A stretch of DNA of 31,536 bases, taken from NCBI GenBank assembly GCA_900752065.1, contig CAADTT010000002.1, positions 1 through 31,536 of the forward strand, written 5' to 3'. Source of the stretch: Lachnospiraceae bacterium. GTDB lineage: Bacteria; Bacillota; Clostridia; Lachnospirales; Lachnospiraceae. The position numbers and the translations under genes are program-made. The notes beneath the pieces are model-generated. The model saw only the letters and a program-made list of their open reading frames with translations, did no database searches and had not been told where the DNA came from. This document shows positions 8,066 through 16,500 of this stretch, in pieces (within the stretch, counting starts at the first letter, position 1; every line of letters begins with the position of its first letter).

Positions 8066-9403
8066 TTATCCAACCGTTATCTTTTCCAGCGGCAGCCTGG
8101 ACAGATTTTTCCTGTTTCCTGTCACCGCCGCATAAATAAGTGTCAGCCCGCCCACTCTGCCAAAAAACATGAGCAGGATCAAAATTCCCTGAGACATAAT
8201 TCCAAGCTCCGGCGTGATGCCGAGCGTCAGTCCCACCGTTCCGATTGCGGAAGCTGTCTCGAACAGGCAGGCATCCATAGGCAGATGCTCCATAATACTG
8301 ATCAGCCATGCCCCGCCGAAAAACAATGTGAGATACATCATAAAAATGGTCGCAGCATTGCGGACAACCCCATCCTCCACCCGCCGTCCAAAGAAACGGA
8401 TGCTCTCTTTCCTTCGGAACACGGACACGGCATTTGCAAATAAGACAGCCGCCGTAGTCGTCTTCATACCGCCTGCCGTAGAACCCGGTGAACCGCCGAC
8501 CAGCATCAGCAGGATCATGACGCACTGGCCGGCACCCGTAACCGACGTCAGATCCGCCGTATTGAATCCTGCCGTCCTCGGCGTGACCGTCTGGAACAGA
8601 GCGCTCCAGATCCGTTCTCCCATTCCCATACCTGAAAACTCAAAAGCAAAAAAATACAGCGACGGGAACACCAGCAGACTCGCCGTTGTCACAAGAATCA
8701 CCTTGCTCTGCATACGGTACGCTTTAAAGTGGTAGCTCTTCGTCCGGATATCATCCCAGGTGAGAAATCCGATGCCTCCCGTCACGATCAACGCCATCAC
8801 GACCATATTGACCACCGGATTTTCCCGGTATCCGGTGAGCGATACGAAGGGAGCCTCCACCGTTCCCATCAGGTCAAAGCCCGCATTGCAGAAGGCGGAA
8901 ACAGAATGAAAGACCGCCATCCATATCCCCCGTACTCCAAAATCCTTTACAAATACGGGAAGCAGCAGCAGCGCCCCGGCCAGCTCCACCAGAAAAGTTG
9001 TCTTTATGATAACCCCCGTAAGCCTGACGATTCCGCCCATCTGATGTGCAGCGATTGCTTCCTGCATGGTGCTCCTCTGCATCAGGGATATTTTTCGTCC
9101 GGAAAACAGCGCTACCGCCACGGCAACCGTGACCACGCCCATTCCGCCTGTCTGGATCAGGAGCAGGATCACCGCCTGTCCGAACCCTGACCAGTAGCTC
9201 GCCGTGTCCACCAGCACCAGTCCCGTCACGCACACGGCCGATGTGGAGGTAAAAAGCGCTTTCGGAAAAGGCGTCACGTTGCCGCTCCTTGCAGAAACAG
9301 GCAGCATAAGCAGCAGGGTCCCAATAAAAATGACGGACGCAAAACTTAAAATAATGATTTGAAATGAGTTGAAATGCCTTTTTTTCTGTAAGCCCTCTGT
9401 CAT
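8066..9403 (-). CDS. ktrB: KtrB/TrkH-family potassium channel subunit
   Basis: A 445-residue membrane protein of the Trk/Ktr/HKT superfamily, the potassium-translocating subunit. Four pore-loop repeats are visible with their filter glycines: TSTSAVCVTGLVLVD, FHSVSAFCNAGFD, FQTVTPRTAGFNT and ETASAIGTVGLTLG. Each is flanked by hydrophobic helices, as expected for the M1-P-M2 times four layout. Length suits KtrB. Start choice: the ATG at 9403 has AGAGGAG seven bases upstream; an in-frame ATG at 9433 adds ten charged residues without a site and is less likely. It is the first gene of the five-gene potassium operon and is followed after 12 bases by ktrA. Confidence 0.92.
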   Translation of the reverse strand: MTEGLQKKRHFNSFQIIILSFASVIFIGTLLLMLPVSARSGNVTPFPKALFTSTSAVCVTGLVLVDTASYWSGFGQAVILLLIQTGGMGVVTVAVAVALFSGRKISLMQRSTMQEAIAAHQMGGIVRLTGVIIKTTFLVELAGALLLLPVFVKDFGVRGIWMAVFHSVSAFCNAGFDLMGTVEAPFVSLTGYRENPVVNMVVMALIVTGGIGFLTWDDIRTKSYHFKAYRMQSKVILVTTASLLVFPSLYFFAFEFSGMGMGERIWSALFQTVTPRTAGFNTADLTSVTGAGQCVMILLMLVGGSPGSTAGGMKTTTAAVLFANAVSVFRRKESIRFFGRRVEDGVVRNAATIFMMYLTLFFGGAWLISIMEHLPMDACLFETASAIGTVGLTLGITPELGIMSQGILILLMFFGRVGGLTLIYAAVTGNRKNLSRLPLEKITVG

Positions 9404-9482
9404 AAAATCTCCTCTTTTGTTTTCTTTTATCATATTCCATTTTGGTTTAAGAAGGGATTAAGCTATCAAAATCCGTATTAAG

Positions 9483-9510
9483 ATTGTATAAAGACACGCA
9501 GCCAGGTTAA
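9483..9510 (-). promoter_or_regulatory. Candidate promoter of the ktrBA-kdpDE operon
   Basis: On the minus strand TTAACC (9505-9510) and TACAAT (9483-9488) are separated by 16 bases, directly after the prfB terminator. The -10 box is good and the -35 weak. It would give a leader of about 70 bases. Confidence 0.4.
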
Positions 9511-9543
9511 AAAAACGAACCGCAGATTTTCTCTGCGATTCGT
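9508..9543 (-). terminator. Intrinsic terminator of prfB
   Basis: Twelve-pair stem (9515-9526 with 9532-9543, one G-U pair on the minus strand), five-base loop, then seven T on the minus strand. It lies 38 bases after the prfB stop and separates it from the potassium operon. Confidence 0.9.
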
Positions 9544-9580
9544 CTTTTTCCTGAGCCCCGGGCAGCCTGCCCGTTAAATT

Positions 9581-10718
9581 TTACTCTATATCTCCCGTAT
9601 CCCCCGAGCTTTCTCCCAGGGTCAGCCATTTCAGATATGCGTTCATAAACAGATCGATGCTTCCATCCAGCACGCTGTCTACATTTCCTGTCTCTGCCCC
9701 CGTCCTGTGATCCTTCACCATCGTATAGGGCTGAAGAACATAGGAGCGGATCTGGCTTCCCCAGCCGATCTCCTTGATCTCTCCCCGGATGCCGGATACC
9801 TTCTCGGCATTTTCCTGCTGCTTTAAAAGATACAGCTTTGCTTTCAGCATCTGCATCGCCTTGTCCTTGTTCTGGAATTGGGACCGCTCATTCTGGCACT
9901 GTACCACGATATTCGTGGGAATATGCGTAATACGGATTGCCGAGGAAGTCTTATTGATGTGCTGTCCGCCTGCACCGCTGGAACGGTAGGTATCGATCCG
10001 CAGATCCTCGTCACGGATCTCAATATCAAGATCCTCCTCAATATCCGGCATGACATCGCAGGAGACAAAGGAGGTCTGCCTTTTTCCCGCCGCATTAAAC
10101 GGAGAAATACGCACCAGACGGTGAACACCCTTTTCGGATTTCATGTAGCCGTAAGCATTCTCACCATTCACCTGGAAAGTCACGGACTTGATGCCCGCCT
10201 CCTCTCCGTCCAGATAGTCCAGCACTTCCACGCTGTAGCCTTTCTTATCCGCCCAGCGGCAGAACATGCGGTAGAGCATCCCCGCCCAGTCGCAGGACTC
10301 TGTGCCGCCCGCTCCCGCATGAAGAGTCACGATAGCATTATCCTTATCGTACTCCCCGGAGAGCAGCGTTTTGATGCGGATATTCTCATAAGTTTCGATA
10401 AAACTATCCAGAGTCTCCTGAATCTCATCCAGAAGGGACGTATCATTTTCCTCCTCCGCCATCTCGATCAGCGTCTCAATTTCCTCATACTGATCCTGCA
10501 ATGTCTGATAGGTTTCCATATCGCTTTTCAGATCTTTCAGAGTCTTCATCGCTTCCTGAGATTCCTCCGGTTTATCCCAGAAGTCAGGCTCCTCCATCTT
10601 TCTTTCTAATTCCTGAATCCGCTTCTCCTTGTTTGCAAGGTCAAAGTGAATCCCTCACTTCCACTAATGGTTTTTCATACGCGTGCAGCGTATACTTGAA
10701 CTGATCTAATTCAACCAC
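9581..10718 (-). CDS. prfB: Peptide chain release factor 2 (programmed +1 frameshift)
   Basis: RF2 ends translation at UGA and UAA. The 338-codon frame starting at 10597 lacks the N-terminus; the true gene starts at GTG 10718 (GAAGG seven bases upstream), reads 25 codons beginning VVELDQFKYTL and ending EVRDSL, meets an in-frame TGA at 10643-10641, and continues in the +1 frame from GAC (10642-10640) as DLANKEKRIQELERK. The product is 378 residues. Diagnostic motifs in product numbering: SPF at 205-207 (RF2 specificity tripeptide) and GGQ at 250-252 in SSGAGGQHINKT (peptidyl-tRNA hydrolysis). It follows secA in the same direction, with a hairpin between them, and has its own strong terminator. 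The frameshift lets RF2 limit its own synthesis. Confidence 0.95.
10640..10656 (-). promoter_or_regulatory. prfB programmed +1 frameshift site
   Basis: On the minus strand AGG GAT TCA CTT TGA C: a Shine-Dalgarno-like AGGGA, three bases, then CTT TGA C. This is the E. coli layout (AGGGGG, three bases, CTTTGAC). The ribosome slips from CTT to TTT, skipping one T, and decodes GAC next. Confidence 0.93.
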
Positions 10719-10747
10719 AGCTTCACCTTCTTTCCAATTTTATATTT

Positions 10748-10776
10748 AAAGAGACCGCTTTTAAAACGGCCTCTTT
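10748..10776 (-). terminator. Hairpin between secA and prfB (possible terminator)
   Basis: AAAGAGGCCG pairs with CGGTCTCTTT on the minus strand around a nine-base AT loop, with one G-U pair. The T run after the stem is short on the minus strand and better (six T) on the plus strand, so it may be only partly effective for secA. Confidence 0.6.
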
Positions 10777-10787
10777 TTTACAAATTT

Positions 10788-13346
10788 TTATTTCTTTCTG
10801 CCGCAGCACTGCTTATATTTCTTACCGCTTCCGCAGGGACACGGATCGTTCGGATAGATCTTCTGCTCTGCGCGCTTCTTCGGCCCCTTCTGCATGGAAT
10901 CATCCTTATTCGTGCCTGTCACCTTCGCCACTTCTTCTCTCTCGACCTTCTGCTCAATTCTCACATGGTACAGGAGACGAAGGGTATCCTCCTGAATTCC
11001 CGCGGACATGGCGTCAAACATCTCATAGCCATTCATCTTATATTCTACCAGCGGATCCCTCTGGCCGTATGCCTGCAGGCCGATTCCCTGACGGAGCTGA
11101 TCCATATCATCGATATGATCCATCCACTTCCTGTCAATGACCTTCAGCAAAATGACACGCTCCAGCTCACGGATCTGCTCAGCCTCCGGGAACTCTGCTT
11201 CCTTTGACTCATACAGCTTCACAGCCTGCTCCTTTAAGGACTGCTTCAGCTCGTTTTTCTTCATATTCTCCCGAATCGTGATCTTCATCGGGATGATCGG
11301 CACCAGAAGGGAATTCAGCTCTACCAGATTCCAGTCGTCCGTGCTCTGATCGTCTGAGATACACATATCCACCGTATTGTCCACCGTGTCGGCGATCATC
11401 TTCAGGATGGAATCTCTCATGCTCTCTCCATCCAGCACGCGGCGTCTCTCTTTGTAAATGATCTCACGCTGCTCGTTATTTACCTGGTCATACTCCAGCA
11501 GGTTCTTACGGATGCCGTAGTTGTTGCTCTCAATCTTCTTCTGTGCGTTTTCGATGGCCTTTGAGAGCATCTTGTGCTCGATCTGTTCATTCTCCGCCAC
11601 GCCCAGAGACTTGAAGATGCCCATCAGCCTCTCAGAACCAAAGAGTCTCATCAGATCGTCCTCCAGAGAAATATAGAATCTGGATTCTCCCGGATCTCCC
11701 TGACGTCCGGAACGTCCGCGGAGCTGGTTGTCGATACGCCTGGACTCATGGCGCTCCGTACCGATGATCTTCAATCCGCCGGCTACCCTTGACTCCTCGT
11801 CCAGCTTAATATCCGTACCACGGCCTGCCATGTTGGTGGCGATGGTAACCGCCCCTTGCTGTCCTGCCTCGGCTACGATCTCCGCCTCCAGCTCATGGAA
11901 CTTTGCATTCAGGACTTTATGCTGGATGCCCTGTCTCTTCAGCATCCCGCTGAGCAGTTCGGATGTCTCGATGGTGATCGTACCTACCAGTACAGGCTGC
12001 CCCTTCTCGTGAGCCTCCTTGATCTCCTCCACAACTGCATGGAACTTTTCTTTCTGTGTCATATAAACGGCATCATCCATATCCTTACGGATCACCGGTT
12101 TATTTGTGGGAATCTCGATAACGTCCATTCCGTAAATATCACGGAACTCTTTTTCCTCCGTCAGCGCCGTACCTGTCATGCCGGCTTTTTTCGCATATTT
12201 ATTGAAGAAATTCTGGAAGGTAATGGTCGCCAGCGTTTTACTCTCTCTCTTTACCTTTACATGCTCCTTCGCTTCGATGGCCTGATGAAGTCCATCCGAA
12301 TATCTTCTTCCAGGCATGATACGGCCTGTAAATTCATCGACGATCAGTACCTGGTCATCCTTTACCACATAGTCCTGATCCCTGTGCATCAGACTGTGTG
12401 CCCGCAGCGCCAGGTTGACATTGTGCTGGATCTCCAGATTCTCCGGATCTGCCAGGTTTTCAATCTGGAAGAATTTCTCCACTTTCTTGATACCGTCTTC
12501 CGTCAGATTTACGACCTTATCCTTCTCATTTACGACATAATCTCCTGTCTCGGTGATCTCCTCGCCCATAATGGCGGACATCTTCGTCACCTCACCGCTG
12601 GCCTCGCCCCGCTCCAACTGTCTCGCCAGAATATCGCAGACCTCATAGAGCTTCGTGGACTTTCCGCTCTGTCCGGAAATGATCAGCGGTGTACGCGCCT
12701 CATCGATCAATACAGAGTCCACCTCATCGATGATCGCATAGTGCAGATCTCTCTGTACGAGCTGCTCCTTGTAGATCACCATGTTGTCACGCAGATAATC
12801 AAATCCCAGCTCATTATTTGTTACATAAGTAATATCGCAGTTATACTGTTTCCGGCGCTCGTCATTGTCCATGTCATTTAACACACAGCCGACCGTCAGT
12901 CCCAGAAACTCATGTACTTTACCCATCCACTCCGCATCACGGTGTGCCAGATAATCATTGACCGTAACGATATGAACGCCCTTTCCTTCCAGAGCGTTTA
13001 AGTATGCCGGGAGGGTGGACACCAGGGTCTTACCTTCACCAGTCTTCATCTCTGCGATACGTCCCTGGTGGAGAATAATACCACCGATCAACTGCACACG
13101 GTAATGCTCCATGTTCAGCACACGTCTCGCGGACTCCCGCACCGTGGCAAATGCTTCCGGAAGCAGGTCATCCAGTGTTTCTCCTTCCGCCAGCCGCTTT
13201 TTATATTCCTTCGTCTTATCCCGCAGCTCCTCATCAGACAGGGCCTGCATGGTCGGCCTCAGGCTCTCTATTTTATTCACGAGAGGCGTGATCATCTTTA
13301 CCTCCCGCTGGCTGTGAGTACCAAATACTTTTTGAATCAAGCTCAT
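10788..13346 (-). CDS. secA: Preprotein translocase ATPase SecA
   Basis: An 852-residue SecA, the ATPase motor that pushes signal-peptide-bearing proteins through SecYEG. Seen: Walker A MKTGEGKT (100-107); DEAD-type box IIDEVDSVLIDEARTPL; the preprotein cross-linking region; motif VI region around GRSGRQGDPGESRFYISLED; and a C-terminal zinc-binding tail CxCx8CC (CPCGSGKKYKQCC), which binds lipids and SecB-like partners. Length and order are normal for a housekeeping SecA. Start: ATG at 13346 with AGGAG seven bases upstream and a consensus-like promoter. Neighbour prfB follows it. The many exported proteins in this window depend on it. Confidence 0.98.
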   Translation of the reverse strand: MSLIQKVFGTHSQREVKMITPLVNKIESLRPTMQALSDEELRDKTKEYKKRLAEGETLDDLLPEAFATVRESARRVLNMEHYRVQLIGGIILHQGRIAEMKTGEGKTLVSTLPAYLNALEGKGVHIVTVNDYLAHRDAEWMGKVHEFLGLTVGCVLNDMDNDERRKQYNCDITYVTNNELGFDYLRDNMVIYKEQLVQRDLHYAIIDEVDSVLIDEARTPLIISGQSGKSTKLYEVCDILARQLERGEASGEVTKMSAIMGEEITETGDYVVNEKDKVVNLTEDGIKKVEKFFQIENLADPENLEIQHNVNLALRAHSLMHRDQDYVVKDDQVLIVDEFTGRIMPGRRYSDGLHQAIEAKEHVKVKRESKTLATITFQNFFNKYAKKAGMTGTALTEEKEFRDIYGMDVIEIPTNKPVIRKDMDDAVYMTQKEKFHAVVEEIKEAHEKGQPVLVGTITIETSELLSGMLKRQGIQHKVLNAKFHELEAEIVAEAGQQGAVTIATNMAGRGTDIKLDEESRVAGGLKIIGTERHESRRIDNQLRGRSGRQGDPGESRFYISLEDDLMRLFGSERLMGIFKSLGVAENEQIEHKMLSKAIENAQKKIESNNYGIRKNLLEYDQVNNEQREIIYKERRRVLDGESMRDSILKMIADTVDNTVDMCISDDQSTDDWNLVELNSLLVPIIPMKITIRENMKKNELKQSLKEQAVKLYESKEAEFPEAEQIRELERVILLKVIDRKWMDHIDDMDQLRQGIGLQAYGQRDPLVEYKMNGYEMFDAMSAGIQEDTLRLLYHVRIEQKVEREEVAKVTGTNKDDSMQKGPKKRAEQKIYPNDPCPCGSGKKYKQCCGRKK

Positions 13347-13391
13347 GTTTCTTCTCCTATATCTTCCTCTATTTCACGAAAACTACCTAGT

Positions 13392-13420
13392 ATTTTACCA
13401 CTTTCCCCCGGAATACTCAA
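13392..13420 (-). promoter_or_regulatory. secA promoter
   Basis: Minus strand TTGAGT (13415-13420), 17 bases, TAAAAT (13392-13397), with an extended TG one base before the -10 box. The ATG follows about 40 bases after the likely start site. Confidence 0.7.
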
Positions 13421-13493
13421 TAAAATTTTTATGAATAAGCTATGAACTCGCCATTTATGCGGTTTCTTTGCAGAACGAATTTCCTATGAATAT

Positions 13494-13538
13494 GAGAAAA
13501 GGGTGTCTCAAAGCCTTTTTCCTGCTCTGAGACACCCT
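13494..13538 (-). terminator. Intrinsic terminator of the GH89 gene
   Basis: A perfect 11-pair stem (13500-13510 with 13528-13538) with a 17-base loop, followed on the minus strand by TTTTCTC. It begins eight bases after the GH89 stop. Confidence 0.85.
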
Positions 13539-13545
13539 CCGCCGT

Positions 13546-16500
13546 TTATTTCTTCTTAATCACGATACTCTTTGCTGTCTTCGCTTTTTTCAAAAGCTTC
13601 GTATAGGCTTTATACTTTGCCTTCGGCACGTAAATTTTTCCTCCTGCCTTCATTCCGGCAAAGGCTTTCTTTCCAACGCTTTTCAGAACCTTCGACTGAA
13701 TCGTTACCTTTTTCAGCTTCTTGCAGCTCTCAAATGCCTGCTTTCCGATCTGCGTCACATTTTTGCCTATCGTCACCTGGGTCAGTTTTGCATTTTTACG
13801 GAAAGCTTTTGCGCTGACTGCTGTTACCTGATAACTATAGTCTCCGATCTTTACTGTGGAAGGAACCGTAATTTTCTTGTTATTCTTCTTCACCGGCTTC
13901 ACCAGCGTCACAGTCTTCTTTGCCTCGCTGGATGCGGTCACCTTATATACGAACTTTCCGACCGTATACTTCTCCCCATTTTTAGGAAGAGATGGCTGCG
14001 GTTTTGGAGTTTCCGGTTTATCCGGCTGTGGTTTTTCAGGTTCTGTTTTTACCGGCGTATCGATTGGCTGCTGCGGCTTATTCGCTTTCTTCAAAGCTCC
14101 CGCTGCCTCCAGCAATTCGAGCCGCGCGCTCTCAAGCTCCTCGCTCGTTGTGGGGTTTGCAAGCAGTTTTGTCACTTTTTCCAAAGCCGCCTGATACTGC
14201 GCCCATGATTCCACAGTATAATCACCTTTCGTTCCGGTCACCTGCCCCGACGTTTCTGTCAAAGCATCCTGCAGCTCCTCCTTTACAACGACCAGCGCCG
14301 CCTCTTCTACCTTCGGAGATATCTCATCCATTTTTCCGCCAAGAGACGCCAGAACTTCCTTCTGCGCTTCCACAGTGCTGGTATAGGTATCATAAACGCT
14401 TCTTACCTCCACGCACAGCCTCTGAAGTTCTTCTTTTCCCTCCGTCTTTCCGAACTTCTCCATTTTTGCCATCAGTTCCTGGGCGTCCACAATTTTTGCC
14501 AGAAGGTCGCTGCGGTCAAAGGTATTTTTCTCAGGAACAGGCTCCTCCCCTTCCTCGCCTACACCCATGATCTTCAGCTCTGAAAGAGCCGGTCCGGACT
14601 GCCCGTATTGACCCTGTCCGGTAATTCCGTTCAGGTAAACCTTTACCTTCTGAACCCTGCCCAAAGATTCCGGAATATCTATCCGGTAAGATGCCTGATT
14701 CAGAACCCCCGTATGGTCTTTATATTCATCAAAAATGGTCGTTTCTGTTCCATCTTCTCCAACAGCCGCTACATAGAACTGGAACGGGCGTCCCGCAGAC
14801 TCAAACCATACCTCTGCATACTTCACATCTCTGGCGCTTCCCAGGTCAACCTCTACCCATGCCGGATAAGCACTGCTGCCCCAGTCATCCGTTTTCCAGA
14901 GATCTCCCGTATTTTCATTGGTAATGTTACTCAGAGGATATCCGGAAGCCGTATTTCCCTTGTTCGTTGTCGGCAGGATTCCCTTTGCCAGATTTGTATA
15001 CTGAATCTCTTCGCTGCTTCCTTTGCTGTAAACCGCAACCTCGGTGATCGTCACCGGTGAATTTGCCGTATCGGAAGTCGTCATCGTCAGACGCAGCTTG
15101 CTTGCCTGAATAGAGCTGGCTGCCACAACATTCACGTTGCTCTCCATCTCTCTGCCCGTATACTCCTTCCAATCCGTCCAATTGCCTGCTGCCGGATCAT
15201 AATACTCCAGCTTCCATGTGTACGGAAACAGCTTTGCAAGCTGTGGAATGGAAATGGTCACGCTTTCAATCTCGCAGGACTCCTCCAGATCGATTTCCAG
15301 CGTGTGAGGTCCTTCTCCGACTGCTACCCACTCAGTTGCCGTATCTCCGTCTGTGATATTACTTAAAGTTCCGCTCTGCGTTGCCGATGAAGAAGTCACC
15401 TTCTTACCTTGTGCTGCATTGACGCGCTCAACCGTCGTGCTTCCTGTATTTTCCTCCAGTTTTGTGTACGAAAAATCCGTGTATGCTTTCATGACCAGGC
15501 TGTAAAGATCCGCATTCGACGGGGTTGTGGAAAAACTGTATTTTCCGTTCTCATCATCTGATTTGCGGTTTACCCACTGGTACTCCCACAGGAACCAGTT
15601 GCTTTCTGCCTTCGCATCTGCGGCATCCTTTGTCTTATTTTCCAGCTCCGCAATGCGGTTGCGTACCCAGATGCTCCAGCGCTCCTTATAAAAGCTGCTG
15701 GTCAGCCCCGCCCATTTTCTGTTTGAGTAGTCTTTCAGACTTCCGACACGCTCGCCGCCCCAGGTTGTCACCAGAGAACGCGCATTGAATTCCATTAAAT
15801 CCTTTGTCCAGTCATCTGCCCCTGGAATCATCTTCCGCGCCGCTTCGATCCAGGTTCCTAACATAAACTCGTCTGTCACGGAAAGAATCTTATCCGAAAG
15901 GTCGATCAGATTCAGGAACTGTGTGGAAAGGTTTTTAAATTTTTCAGTATCTTTGCTGTTTTTCGCGGATACCATCAGCCGGTGATACTCTACCGCCGCA
16001 TTGCACAGTACCTGTTCCGCTACATCGGCAAGGTCATACTTATATGCAGGGGAAGCAGCAAACTTTTCGTAATTATCGGCCAGCAGAAGCAATGCTTTGT
16101 CCAGTTGCGCCTTATCATAACGGATGTTGCTGTGCCCCCAGGTCGAAGCTGAATTAAAGCTGTCCCCCGGCCGGCAGTTGATCACCGTTTCTGCTGCTCC
16201 CTGATAATAGATTCCCTTATCTGCATAAGCCGTTTCCAGTAAAATATCCCATGCTTTTTCCAGAGACTCACTGTCTCCGCCGGCACGTCTCTGACGGTAT
16301 TTTTCAATCCATGCCTCATAATCAATTGGATCCTTCGACCAGTTGGTGTCAAATAACAGTTCATAAACCACCGGACTGTTCTCCATCGCCTCCATAGTCA
16401 TACCGATTCCCTTCATATGGCTGGTATTATTGTAAGTCTCTACCGGATTAGCCGCGATAACTGGCACCTCTCCGTCTAACCCCATACGTCCGCCAAAATT

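Noticed and set aside
10597..10597. ATG at 10597 as the true start of prfB
   Set aside because: It would remove the conserved RF2 N-terminus; a canonical frameshift site and an upstream GTG with a ribosome binding site explain the gene better.
11856..12881. A 341-codon plus-strand frame inside secA
   Set aside because: It is antisense to the conserved SecA core and its composition (many Leu, Ile and His) is that of a reverse-strand shadow.
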